In this document: one piece after another, positions 1 to 7,441 of the stretch
Position numbering within the stretch: position 1 is the first letter of the stretch
Layout of the letters: every line of letters starts with the position of its first letter
NCBI GenBank assembly: GCA_937124525.1
Contig: CAKZLA010000031.1
Coordinates: 1-14,864, forward strand
Source of the DNA: an uncultured Desulfobacterium sp.
Lineage (GTDB): Bacteria > Desulfobacterota > Desulfobacteria > Desulfobacterales > Desulfobacteraceae
DNA: 14,864 nucleotides
Direction: 5' to 3'
Made by a program: the position numbers and the translations under genes
Notes under the pieces: model-generated
Databases searched by the model: none
What the model was told of the DNA's origin: nothing
Seen by the model: only the letters and a program-made list of their open reading frames with translations

Positions 1-329
1 TAACCCAATCCTATGAAAATCCCACCGCCATTCTGGAAATTGTATTACATACTAATGGAGGACGTTGAGACGATTGCTATTTTAAACGATAAAACTAAGT
101 ATTTATACCAAGATTGGCTTTTTGGTGTTTTTAGAGATAGCATATTGAAACAATTAATATTTTAAAAACGCTTTTCAACACCCTTTAATGGAGCAGAGAA
201 CGGAGGGAAAGGCCACAGTATCAAATCTGGTTTTTGGCCCACGACAAAGCGTGAATCCTTGGCATACGTCATAGTTTGAGAATCAATGCAATGCTCACAA
301 GCCTGGCAACAGCGCAGGAGCGGCTCCCA
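1..329. other. Left-edge spacer without a convincing gene
   Basis: No gene can be supported here. On the plus strand one frame is open from the window edge to a TGA at 66-68 and reads as 21 residues, which could be the 3' end of a gene lying to the left. A second plus-strand frame runs from an ATG at 13 to a TAA at 163-165 (50 codons), but it has no clear ribosome binding site and no recognisable motif. On the minus strand, downstream of the Fe-S subunit stop at 330-332, there is only a very short hairpin (GGAG/CTCC, about 316-326) with no T-tract, so no terminator for the oxidoreductase operon can be named. The part from about 60 to 170 is strongly AT-rich. Confidence 0.4.
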
Positions 330-827
330 TTATTCCAGTAAACGAGAAATATACGACATATGCACCTCTTTTTCCTTCAGGTCAAGTTTCCGAAAGGTCA
401 ACGCATCTCCAGGGCAAGTGGCAACGCAGGGCGGTCCGGAATTCCCTAAAGCCTGATCCAGACAAAAATCGCACTTTTTCATCAAATCATCCGATCCAAA
501 ACGTGGCACACCATAGGGACAGGCATCCAGACAAGCCTTGCAGCCGATGCAAACCGCTTCATCCACCTCCACCACACCATCCTTTTCACGTTTTGTGATG
601 GCTTCCACCGCACAGGCTGCAGCACACTCCGGGTCAACACAATGAAGGCAGGAAAGTGAGACCGAGTGATTTTTAGCATTCGGATAGTCCCCTCTCCAGA
701 CGTTGATGACGCTTCGAAACAAAAGCCCCTGCCCTTCCAATCCCCGCCATGATCGACAGGCAACCTCACAACCATGACATTGGGTGCATTTCTCATGATT
801 GAACCAGATCACGTATTCGTTGTTCAT
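330..827 (-). CDS. 4Fe-4S electron-transfer subunit of molybdopterin oxidoreductase (DmsB/PhsB type)
   Basis: This 165-residue protein passes electrons between the molybdopterin active site of its partner and a redox carrier. Sixteen cysteines fall in the four groups of the DmsB/NrfC/PhsB family: C14-C17-C20-C24, C60-C63-C68-C72, C93-C96-C99-C103, and C119-C122 with C134-C138. This is enough for four [4Fe-4S] clusters. I chose the ATG at 825-827 because GGAGAGG (836-842) lies 8 nt upstream; a GTG at 836 and an ATG at 833 in the same frame are too close to that site. The upstream catalytic-subunit gene ends at 833-835, five bases before this start, so the two are translationally coupled. There is no signal peptide or membrane segment, and no gene for a DmsC/NrfD-like anchor follows. 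The family assignment is firm. The physiological electron partner is unknown; ferredoxin or an NAD(P)-linked carrier is a guess. Confidence 0.9.
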   Translation of the reverse strand: MNNEYVIWFNHEKCTQCHGCEVACRSWRGLEGQGLLFRSVINVWRGDYPNAKNHSVSLSCLHCVDPECAAACAVEAITKREKDGVVEVDEAVCIGCKACLDACPYGVPRFGSDDLMKKCDFCLDQALGNSGPPCVATCPGDALTFRKLDLKEKEVHMSYISRLLE

Positions 828-832
828 GCGCA

Positions 833-3049
833 TCACCTCTCCGCCCCATTTTGAATTTTTGTCACCTGTACCAGGGTCTGACTGGTCATGGCCGTGATAA
901 GCGGATCATAGGCTTTTTCCCCATCCACACTGTACATCAGATTTACATTGGCTCCCCCATCCAGAATGGGGGTATCATCCATCCCCAGTTCCTGACACCC
1001 CTGCCACCATCCATGAAGCAGCATCACGGTATCGGGTCGAATCCCCGGATAAACCTCGGCCTTTATTTTAAGCCAGCCATGGGGAGATTCCACCTTCACC
1101 CATTCCCCATCTTCGATGTGACGAACTGCGGCTGTGTCCGGATGGATATGCAGCATGGGATGGGGTTGAATCTCCCTGAGATATGGCACATTTCGCTGCC
1201 ACGAGGCTGAAAAATTTTTTGAGGTGTGATAATCGGACAGGATCAAGGGATAATCAGTTGACAGCTCCGGAGTTCCACTGATGCTCTCAGGGGGTTCACG
1301 CCACTGTGGCAATCCATTGAAACCGGCTTCGGCAAAGGCAGTATTGAATATTTCCACCTTACCGTGGGGTAAAAACGGTGCCCCATTAAGACGCGGGCTC
1401 ACACGGTTAAACACGGCCTCATATTTTTCATAGGTCTTGGGTCCAGGCGAAAAAGTCATCCCGGTATTCTTTTGCCTCAACTGGTCCATGGTCACTCCCA
1501 GGGGCTTGAGCTGATCATCCATGGCTTTTGACATGCTTCCATCCCAGAAATCCGCTCCAAATCCCATGGCCACACTTAGATCCAGGAAAAAATCAAAGAT
1601 GGATTTGGGGGAGTGTATGGGTGAAATCACTGGGTTGGTGGCCATGAGCCATCCGGGTACCATCTGAAATGAATGATCCACTTCATAGCTTGTGGCAAGT
1701 GGCATGACGATGTCGGCATAGGGCATATCTGCGGTGCGAGCCACATCGGCCACAACAAAAAAATCAAGTTTCTCCAGTGCCGCCACCACATTCCTGGAGC
1801 CCCTTGTACTGACGGTTGCCTGGGTGCCCGGAGCGATAATGCCCCGAACCGCATAGGGCTTTTTTGTCAGCACACTTTCCAGAATTCGGTAATAGGCCGA
1901 AGAGGTACCTTCATAAAAGGGCTGAAATTGTTTTGAAAATTCCGGTCCCACCAGTTTATCCACCATATCCTGGGTGATCCGTTCCTTCAGGGTGATGGAT
2001 GTTATGCCATTTTCAGGGGGTGGGACAAACAGGTTGCCACCCGGACGATCCAGATGACCGGTGATGGCCATGAGAATGGCCACGGCCCGAATGGCATCAT
2101 TGGATGAAGGGGCATGCTCCACCCCGTTTCCCAGATCTATGGTGGCCCGTTGGGTTGTTGCATACAATCTTGCCACCGTTTCAATTTGCCCGGCGGAAAC
2201 ACCAGTGATCTGCTCGGCCCATTCAAGCGGGTATTGTTGGACATGGGCTTGCAGCCGTTTAAAGCCACTGCACCACTGATCTATAAACTTATGATCCAAC
2301 AGATCTTCCCGGATAACCACATTCAGCATGGCCAGTGCCAGGGCCGCGTCGGTTCCCGGCCTCAGGGGAACCCATATATCGGCCATGCCCACATCCGGCT
2401 CCACCGACGGCTTGATGGCGACAATTTTGACTCCACGCTGTTTAGCCGCCAGAAAAGACTTGGCAGGCCGCGCCACAGGGCCGGAATAAATCGGCTGACG
2501 GCCCCAGTAAATGATCAACTCGCTCTCCTGGTAATCGGGACGGGGATAGTCACCTAAGGTATAACAAAAAGTAAAGGCCCGTTGCATGGCACAAATGCCG
2601 CTGTGGCCATAGTTGGGGCTACCGTGGGCCACCAGGAACCGCTGTATGTACTCACTGTAAGAGCGTCTGGCCGGGCTCAAGATGGCAAGGGATTCAGCAC
2701 CATAGGTTTTTTTCTGCCGAATGAGGGTATCTGCAATTTGTTCGATGGCCTGGTCCCAGGTTATCTTTTCAAATTTCCCTTCCCCTTTTTTTCCGATACG
2801 GCGTAACGGATGGGTCAGTCGGTCAGGAGAATAAACCCATTGGGGGGCGGCGTGGGCCTTGGCACAAAGCGAACCCCGATTGACCGGGGACTCGTCCATT
2901 CCGGCCACCTTAACGAATCTACCCTCTTTGACAAAGGCATAAATGCCACAGCCCCCACCCGGGCCTCCTGGCCCGCACATGCCACAGACCGTGGGTACCA
3001 CCTGTTCACCATTTTTTTCTGCAATTGCCAAGGCTTCTTGATAATTCAT
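833..3049 (-). CDS. Molybdopterin (bis-MGD) oxidoreductase catalytic subunit, cytoplasmic
   Basis: A 738-residue catalytic subunit of the DMSO reductase superfamily, which binds Mo or W through two pyranopterin guanine dinucleotides. An N-terminal [4Fe-4S] motif is visible (C22, C25, C34, C62), followed by the conserved Lys at 64. The molybdopterin domain follows to about residue 500, with the phrase VPLRPGTDAALALAM near 225. C153 in HSGICAMQRA sits where thiosulfate/polysulfide reductases and acetylene hydratase carry the Cys metal ligand. The C-terminal dinucleotide-binding domain runs from about 610 to 738. By eye it most resembles the PhsA/PsrA/acetylene hydratase branch. There is no twin-arginine signal, so the enzyme should be cytoplasmic, which argues against a respiratory periplasmic reductase. 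The ATG at 3047-3049 has GAGG 5 nt upstream. It is the first gene of a two-gene operon with the Fe-S subunit. Odd feature: eight residues separate C25 and C34 (GPGGPGGG), where three are usual. Substrate unknown. Confidence 0.88.
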   Translation of the reverse strand: MNYQEALAIAEKNGEQVVPTVCGMCGPGGPGGGCGIYAFVKEGRFVKVAGMDESPVNRGSLCAKAHAAPQWVYSPDRLTHPLRRIGKKGEGKFEKITWDQAIEQIADTLIRQKKTYGAESLAILSPARRSYSEYIQRFLVAHGSPNYGHSGICAMQRAFTFCYTLGDYPRPDYQESELIIYWGRQPIYSGPVARPAKSFLAAKQRGVKIVAIKPSVEPDVGMADIWVPLRPGTDAALALAMLNVVIREDLLDHKFIDQWCSGFKRLQAHVQQYPLEWAEQITGVSAGQIETVARLYATTQRATIDLGNGVEHAPSSNDAIRAVAILMAITGHLDRPGGNLFVPPPENGITSITLKERITQDMVDKLVGPEFSKQFQPFYEGTSSAYYRILESVLTKKPYAVRGIIAPGTQATVSTRGSRNVVAALEKLDFFVVADVARTADMPYADIVMPLATSYEVDHSFQMVPGWLMATNPVISPIHSPKSIFDFFLDLSVAMGFGADFWDGSMSKAMDDQLKPLGVTMDQLRQKNTGMTFSPGPKTYEKYEAVFNRVSPRLNGAPFLPHGKVEIFNTAFAEAGFNGLPQWREPPESISGTPELSTDYPLILSDYHTSKNFSASWQRNVPYLREIQPHPMLHIHPDTAAVRHIEDGEWVKVESPHGWLKIKAEVYPGIRPDTVMLLHGWWQGCQELGMDDTPILDGGANVNLMYSVDGEKAYDPLITAMTSQTLVQVTKIQNGAER

Positions 3050-3146
3050 TAAGACCTCATAGATTATGATTTTTCAACAATTCACAACCAAAGCGAATCT
3101 ATTTTTGTTATCGCCGGTCACCCGTCAATGTCTGCCCATCATATGT

Positions 3147-3327
3147 TTATTCAATTGGTTCAAAAGCATCTTGATAGACGGCCAGTCCTTCTCGCTTTCC
3201 CACTGCAATAATTTTGACTAGAATTTTTTCATCCTAAATTTTTTGTCTTAAGACTGTCCAGCAGAGAGCTGAAATTTCTCACCACTTCGGTGGAACTCAC
3301 CATTTCTTTTTTCGTATATGCAAGCAT
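3147..3327 (-). pseudogene. Relic of a Phd/YefM-like antitoxin gene
   Basis: An ATG at 3325-3327 with a strong AAGGAG 5 nt upstream opens a 32-codon frame ending at TGA 3229-3231. The reading (MLAYTKKEMVSSTEVVRNFSS, then LLDSLKTKNLG) matches the N-terminal DNA-binding fold of Phd/YefM-family antitoxins: a short Ser-Thr turn, then R-N-F-S-x-L-L-D. A one-base frame change at about 3232 continues as DEKILVKIIAVGKREGLAVY and ends in QDAFEPIE at TAA 3147-3149. This resembles the degraded K-I-x-V...A-V-x-x-x-x-E-E tail of the same family. Joined, the product would be about 60 residues, near the lower end of the family's length. No toxin gene (RelE, Doc or PIN type) is found on either side. I infer an inactivated orphan antitoxin. 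The N-terminal half is well supported by resemblance and by its ribosome binding site; the second half is less certain. Confidence 0.5.
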
Positions 3328-3350
3328 TTTTATCTCCTTTTAAGTATATG

Positions 3351-3382
3351 GCATGCTTTTCAATACGCACTTAAATGCATGC
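3351..3382 (-). promoter_or_regulatory. Paired GCATGC palindromes upstream of antitoxin relic
   Basis: Two GCATGC palindromes, at 3351-3356 and 3377-3382, lie 26 bp apart, immediately upstream of the antitoxin relic's ribosome binding site. Read on the minus strand they are embedded in ATAGCATGCA and AAGCATGCCA. Phd/YefM-type antitoxins repress their own promoters by binding paired short palindromes, so this may be the ancestral operator. It is a proposal from position and symmetry only. Confidence 0.3.
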
Positions 3383-3562
3383 TATAGCGCAGACTTTATT
3401 GTGTCAATAAGATAAAATAAGGCTTGAAACGTTTGGATGTTAAAATGGGGAGGTGCTCAAGAGAATTGTCGTCACCGGACAATATGTCACGGGGTGGCCC
3501 AATTAGACGATATTAATGCCTCCACACTGCAACGCCCACAATCATAAAAGTTTAGAAGAAGA

Positions 3563-3592
3563 TTGACAAATAAAAGTTTTACAGTGTAAATT
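3563..3592 (+). promoter_or_regulatory. Probable sigma-70 promoter of the acyl-CoA synthetase gene
   Basis: TTGACA at 3563-3568 matches the -35 consensus exactly. TAAATT at 3587-3592 is an acceptable -10 with an 18-bp spacer. Transcription would begin near 3599, about 75 nt before the start codon at 3675, and directly upstream of the palindrome at 3608-3621. Confidence 0.55.
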
Positions 3593-3607
3593 AAATATAA
3601 AAAAGTT

Positions 3608-3621
3608 TTCTGCATACAGAA
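3608..3621. promoter_or_regulatory. Candidate operator, copy 1 (TTCTGCATACAGAA)
   Basis: A 14-bp near-palindrome with arms TTCTG and CAGAA around CATA. It lies at about +9 to +22 of the predicted promoter, a position where a bound protein would block transcription. The same 14 bases recur at 7244-7257. Length and symmetry fit the operators of IclR-family (or GntR/FCD-family) regulators, and an IclR gene lies at 8301-9098. Which protein binds here is inferred. Confidence 0.6.
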
Positions 3622-3674
3622 TTTAAAAAAAACACAGTTTCTCACCCCGGCAATCTACCAACTAAGGAACCATA

Positions 3675-5771
3675 ATGGAAAAAGAAATCTTCACCACCCT
3701 TGAATCCCGAAAAAAAGTATATCAAAATCTTTTTCACCCCAAAAGCATCGCCGTTATAGGAGCTTCCAACAATGGCCTGAAACCCGGCGGTCGGGTAATC
3801 GAAAAAATAAAAGAACATGGCTATGAAGGGAATTTGTGGCCGGTGAACCCCAAATCACCGGAAATCCTGAACATCAAATCATATCCATCCATTTCAGAGC
3901 TTCCGGGGACTCCGGACCTTGCAATTATTGCCATTCCGTCCAGATTTGTTCTGCCCGCCATCCAGGCACTGGCAACCATGGGGGCGGGCGCCGTCATCGT
4001 TCTCACTGCCGGATTCGGGGAAAAGGACGAAGCGGGAAAAAAGATAGAACAAGAGATGGTCAAAATTGCAGCCTCGGCAGACATGGCCCTCATCGGTCCC
4101 AACTGTTCCGGCTTTCTGACAAAATGTTATAAAGGCAAATTTGCCGGTATTGTTCCCCATCTCCCGGGTGGGGTGGTTGATGTCATCAGCGGGTCCGGAG
4201 CCACAGTGGACTATGTCATGGAGATGGGGCTGAACCGGGGACTCTCCTTTGGCAATGTTGTAAACCTTGGAAACTCCATCCAAATGGGCGTGGAAGACCT
4301 TCTGGAACTTTACAATGAAAACTATGGGCCGGACAATGCCAGAATATTAATGCTCTACATGGAGACGGTGAAAAAACCGGCCAAGCTACTTTACCACGCC
4401 AGAAGCCTTGTTAAAAAAGGGTGTGCCATTGTGGGAATCAAATCCGGTGCCACCGAAGCAGGCGAACGGGCCGCTGCCAGCCACACCGGGGCCATCGCCA
4501 ACAGCGACACGGCTGTGGCCGCGTTATTTAAAAAAGCCGGTATTATACGGGTTGAAGGGCGTTCACTCATGGTGAATGTGGCCTGCGTACTGGCCGCTGC
4601 CAAAGGGCCCCTCAAAGGAGGTCGGGCCTGCATTGTAACGGATGCCGGAGGCCCGGGTGTAATGATGTCCGATGAGCTGTATCGCCAGGGAATGGAGCTT
4701 GCTCAATTAAAAGAAAAAACCGTTTCCCTCCTGGCCCAGGTGCTGCCAGCTGAAAGTTCGCTCATAAATCCCATAGATACCCTGCCCTCCAGAACCCCCG
4801 GGCAAATGAAGGCGATCTTTGAAATTCTGGCCAGGGAGGAGGGTGACAACATTGATGTCATTGCCGTCCTGCTCGGTAATTCCGGCATGTCTCCCAACAG
4901 CGAAATCTATCGTGAAGTCGCAAAAGCCATGGACACTTGCCCCATTCCCATCATGCCCATGTTGAGCAGTATCACCTCCTGCCGGGAAGAGATTAAAGAG
5001 ATGATAGATCTTGGCAAGATTTACCTACCCGATGAGGTCCCCCTGGCCCAGGCCCTGGCCAGAATTGCTGGATGGCAATGTCCCCAGGAGACCCTGCCAG
5101 ACCTTGACGGGTATGATAAAACCGCCATTGGCACGGCCCTTGAAGGCCAGACAGACATTCTGTCACCGGAAACAGTGGAACAGGTGATAAAGGGATGTGG
5201 GTTTAAATTACCGGAACAATGCGAGGTCAGAGATGATAAAAAACTTGCCGCTTCCTGCGACGCCATTGGCTTTCCCCTGGTGATGAAAGTCATCGGCCCA
5301 TTGCACAAAAGTGATGTGGGCGGTGTCAAGGTGGGCATACAAAATATGACCCAAGCAAAAGAGGCCTGGGAGGCGCTCATGGAAATACCCGATGCTGAGG
5401 GTGCCCTGCTCCAGACAATGGTCCAGGGAACCGAAGTCATCGCAGGTGCAAGCCGGGAAGGGGATTTCGGCCATCTCATCATGTTTGGTCTGGGCGGCAT
5501 TTATGTGGAGGTGTTAAAGGATGTCCAGTTTGGCCTGGCCCCCCTCTCCCCCCGGGAGAGCATGAATCTGATCCAGGGCATCAACAGCTATGCGGTGCTT
5601 GAAGGTGTTCGTGGAGAAGCTGGCATGGACATCGCCATGCTCTCTGATTATCTCCAGCGACTGGGCCGCCTTGTCACAGACTTTCCCCAGATCAGAGAGA
5701 TTGACCTCAATCCCATCAAAGGAACAGGAAAATCCCTCTATGCCGTGGATGCAAGAATAATTATTTCGTAA
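3675..5771 (+). CDS. Fused ADP-forming acyl-CoA synthetase (NDP-forming acyl-CoA ligase)
   Basis: A 698-residue single-chain enzyme of the ADP-forming acetyl/acyl-CoA synthetase family, which normally converts acyl-CoA + ADP + Pi to acid + CoA + ATP. Domains run in the usual fused order: CoA-binding Rossmann domain (about 15-145, beginning HPKSIAVIGAS), succinyl-CoA-ligase-like domains (about 150-470), and a C-terminal ATP-grasp domain (about 485-698). Key residues are visible: the GPNCSG loop at 141-146, the phosphohistidine H270 in AASHTGA, the Glu in LYMETV near 230, and the ATP-grasp end EIDLNPI. AAGGA 6 nt upstream fixes the ATG at 3675. The gene stands alone on its strand, with its own promoter and operator, and faces the aminotransferase. 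Members act on acetyl-, propionyl-, branched or aryl-acyl-CoA, and specificity cannot be read by eye. It is probably an ATP-conserving last step of amino- or organic-acid oxidation, though it could also activate an acid in reverse. Confidence 0.92.
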   Translation: MEKEIFTTLESRKKVYQNLFHPKSIAVIGASNNGLKPGGRVIEKIKEHGYEGNLWPVNPKSPEILNIKSYPSISELPGTPDLAIIAIPSRFVLPAIQALATMGAGAVIVLTAGFGEKDEAGKKIEQEMVKIAASADMALIGPNCSGFLTKCYKGKFAGIVPHLPGGVVDVISGSGATVDYVMEMGLNRGLSFGNVVNLGNSIQMGVEDLLELYNENYGPDNARILMLYMETVKKPAKLLYHARSLVKKGCAIVGIKSGATEAGERAAASHTGAIANSDTAVAALFKKAGIIRVEGRSLMVNVACVLAAAKGPLKGGRACIVTDAGGPGVMMSDELYRQGMELAQLKEKTVSLLAQVLPAESSLINPIDTLPSRTPGQMKAIFEILAREEGDNIDVIAVLLGNSGMSPNSEIYREVAKAMDTCPIPIMPMLSSITSCREEIKEMIDLGKIYLPDEVPLAQALARIAGWQCPQETLPDLDGYDKTAIGTALEGQTDILSPETVEQVIKGCGFKLPEQCEVRDDKKLAASCDAIGFPLVMKVIGPLHKSDVGGVKVGIQNMTQAKEAWEALMEIPDAEGALLQTMVQGTEVIAGASREGDFGHLIMFGLGGIYVEVLKDVQFGLAPLSPRESMNLIQGINSYAVLEGVRGEAGMDIAMLSDYLQRLGRLVTDFPQIREIDLNPIKGTGKSLYAVDARIIIS

Positions 5772-5786
5772 AACAACCCCAGAATC

Positions 5787-5807
5787 CCGGTTTTTTTGAC
5801 CGGTTTT
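5787..5807 (+). terminator. Possible terminator after the acyl-CoA synthetase gene
   Basis: CCGGT (5787-5791) pairs with ACCGG (5799-5803) and is followed by TTTT. It begins 16 bases after the stop codon. The stem is short (5 bp) but GC-rich, so it is a plausible weak intrinsic terminator for the plus-strand gene. Confidence 0.45.
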
Positions 5808-5811
5808 GCAA

Positions 5812-5853
5812 GAACGGGGTCAGGCTATGTAGCCTTAAAATTTGATCCCGTTC
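5812..5853. repeat. REP-like nested inverted repeat between convergent genes
   Basis: An 11-bp stem (5812-5822 with 5843-5853, one G.T wobble) encloses a second hairpin, AGGCT (5822-5826) with AGCCT (5831-5835). No T-run follows on either strand, so it is not a classical intrinsic terminator, although it could still stop convergent transcripts. The GGGGTCAGG...TGATCCC layout resembles the palindromic repeats that accompany REP-associated (Y1/RAYT) transposases, but no transposase gene is in the window. That assignment is inference. Confidence 0.5.
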
Positions 5854-5867
5854 GTCAATTATCATAG

Positions 5868-7063
5868 TTACTTGTCGTGTGTCACCGCATGGATGGCCTG
5901 AACCACATGGGCCATACTTTTATGGGACAGTCCTGCAAGATTGGCTCTGCCATCGGGAATCAGATAGACGGAATACTCCCGGCTCAACCGGCCGATCTGT
6001 TCAAGATTAAGGGGCAGCAGAGAAAACATACCGAACTGATTCTTAATATAGCTATAATCCTGGGAACCTGACAAGGCATTCAGGCCATTTGAAAACAGCT
6101 CCCGCATTTCCACAATGCGCAACCTCGCCGCCTCAAGTTCCTCTTTCCAGATACGAGTCAATTCGGCATCCTCAAGGACTTCAACCACCATGGCCGCCCC
6201 ATGGTCTGCGGGCATGAAATAGAGCCCCCGGGAAATTTCCAGCATCTCTTTTCGCAGGCTGGTTACCTTGTCACCCTTAAGATCAGATACCAGACTGATC
6301 ATGCCAGCGCGTTCCCGGTAGATGGCAAAGGATTTCGATGAGGTACTGGCCACCAGCACCTCGGGCAGCGCATCGGAAAAAAGCCGAACCCCCAGACTGT
6401 CCTCTTCCAACCCCCTGGCAAGTCCCTGGTAGGCAATGTCAATAAAAGGAATGAGCTCTTTTTTCTGGAACAGGGTTACCAGTTCCTGCCACTGGGACGC
6501 TGTCAAATCAGCTCCGGTGGGGTTGTGACAACAGCCATGCAGCAATACCGCATCCCCGGGTTGGCTGTCATTTTCCAGTGCCTCCAGCATCTGTGAAAAC
6601 ATCAGTTTGTTTTCCCCGGTGTCATAGTAGGGATACCCCAGAATCTCCAACCCTGCCAGCCGCAATACCAGCAGTTGGTGTCCCCAGGTGGGCGTGGGCA
6701 CCCATATGCGCCGGGAGACAGATAATCGTTGGATCAGCTCCGCGGCCACCCGAATGGCAGGTCCCCCGCCCGGGGTCTGAGAATACTGGTAATATTACGA
6801 TTGGGTGTTGTGCCAAATAGGTAGGGTTTCACCAGTTCACAATAGGATACATTTCCCGCAGGGGTAAGATACTCCTTAGACGTGCCACGGGTTAACAGTC
6901 TTTGCTCGGCTTCTGCAACCGCTCGCATCACCGGGCATTGACCGTTTTCATCACGGTAAACGCCAATACCCAGGTCAATCTTATTGGGTGAATCATCAGC
7001 TTTGAATGCCCTGGCAATGACGTCAATGGGATCTTCGGGTCTGGATGCAACTTTCTCAAACAT
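5868..7063 (-). pseudogene. Aspartate/aromatic aminotransferase (AspC/TyrB type), broken by one frameshift
   Basis: A PLP-dependent class-I aminotransferase split over two reading frames. The first begins at ATG 7061-7063 (AAGGAG 8 nt upstream, MFEKVASRPEDP) and runs in frame to about 6782. The second continues from CAG at 6777-6779 (QTPGGGPAIRVAAE) to TAA 5868-5870. If one missing base is restored, the product is 398 residues, against 396 for E. coli AspC. The fold and active site are otherwise intact: LGIGVYRDE near 31, W127, N181 in HGCCHNPTG, D209, PLP lysine K244 in SSKSF, R252, and both substrate-carboxylate arginines (R279, and R373 in PDGRANLAG). The two arginines favour a dicarboxylic or sulfonated amino donor such as aspartate, glutamate or cysteate; aromatic substrates are also possible. 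Everything downstream of the lesion is well conserved, so the lesion is recent or a sequencing error. The gene is divergent from the B3/4 gene, with an operator copy upstream. Confidence 0.85.
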
Positions 7064-7243
7064 AAAAAACTCCTTAATGGATGCAGCCTTGTAATGCTGC
7101 ATTGATTATCAAAACGACGATTTATTTTTTTATTCAAGGTTGAGTTCCCCCAAGGCCCTATTTTAAGGATCTGTAAGAATCCAGGGAAAACATCCTTGCT
7201 CATTTCTGTAATCAGTGATATTAAATTCGACAACAACCCAATA

Positions 7244-7257
7244 TTCTGCATACAGAA
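7244..7257. promoter_or_regulatory. Candidate operator, copy 2 (TTCTGCATACAGAA)
   Basis: This is identical over 14 bases to the copy at 3608-3621 and symmetrical over 16 (ATTCTG/CAGAAT arms, 7243-7258). It lies in the divergent spacer between the aminotransferase and the B3/4 gene and overlaps the -10 region of the predicted minus-strand promoter. A weaker relative (TTCTGTAATCAG) occurs at 7204-7215, centred about 40 bp away, and could be a second, low-affinity site. Likely regulator: the IclR protein encoded at 8301-9098 (inference). Confidence 0.6.
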
Positions 7258-7277
7258 TAATTTTATAGAGTTGTCAA
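7249..7277 (-). promoter_or_regulatory. Candidate promoter for the aminotransferase gene
   Basis: On the minus strand, TTGACA at 7272-7277 is followed after 17 bp by TGTATG (7249-7254), which lies inside the palindrome at 7244-7257. A second perfect TTGACA at 7303-7308 has only a poor -10 (TATCGT, 7280-7285). The -35 is good and the -10 is weak. Confidence 0.35.
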
Positions 7278-7299
7278 ATACGATATTGATAAATAATAA
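7271..7299 (+). promoter_or_regulatory. Candidate promoter for the B3/4-domain gene
   Basis: TTGTCA at 7271-7276, a 17-bp spacer, then TAATAA at 7294-7299. It faces away from the aminotransferase promoter, and its -35 element lies 13 bp from the operator copy. The -10 match is moderate and the whole spacer is AT-rich, so chance matches are easy. Confidence 0.35.
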
Positions 7300-7441
7300 A
7301 TTTGTCAATAAAAAGATCTTTTTAAAATCGATAAATTACGATAAGCTCTCAGAATCTTTTTGAATAGCACCCGCCATTTAAAGGGTAAACAGGCTTTGTC
7401 AGCCCAGGTTATTGAGAGCTTACAAACCACGGAGGATTCTT

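Noticed and set aside
230..329. Intrinsic terminator for the molybdo-enzyme operon
   Set aside because: Only a 4-bp hairpin and a poorly paired GGCCA/TGGCC stem with a long loop are present, neither followed by a T-run.
6770..6790. Programmed ribosomal frameshift in the aminotransferase
   Set aside because: No X-XXY-YYZ slippery heptamer and no prfB-like stop context at the junction; a simple base loss explains it better.
7244..7257. Reading the repeated palindrome as part of a transposon end
   Set aside because: Both copies lie in promoter positions, with no shared flanking sequence, target duplication or transposase between them.
6928..7308. 126-codon minus-strand frame across the start of the aminotransferase gene
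   Set aside because: It overlaps the aminotransferase in another frame and spans its promoter and operator; the aminotransferase frame matches AspC strongly, so this one is a shadow.
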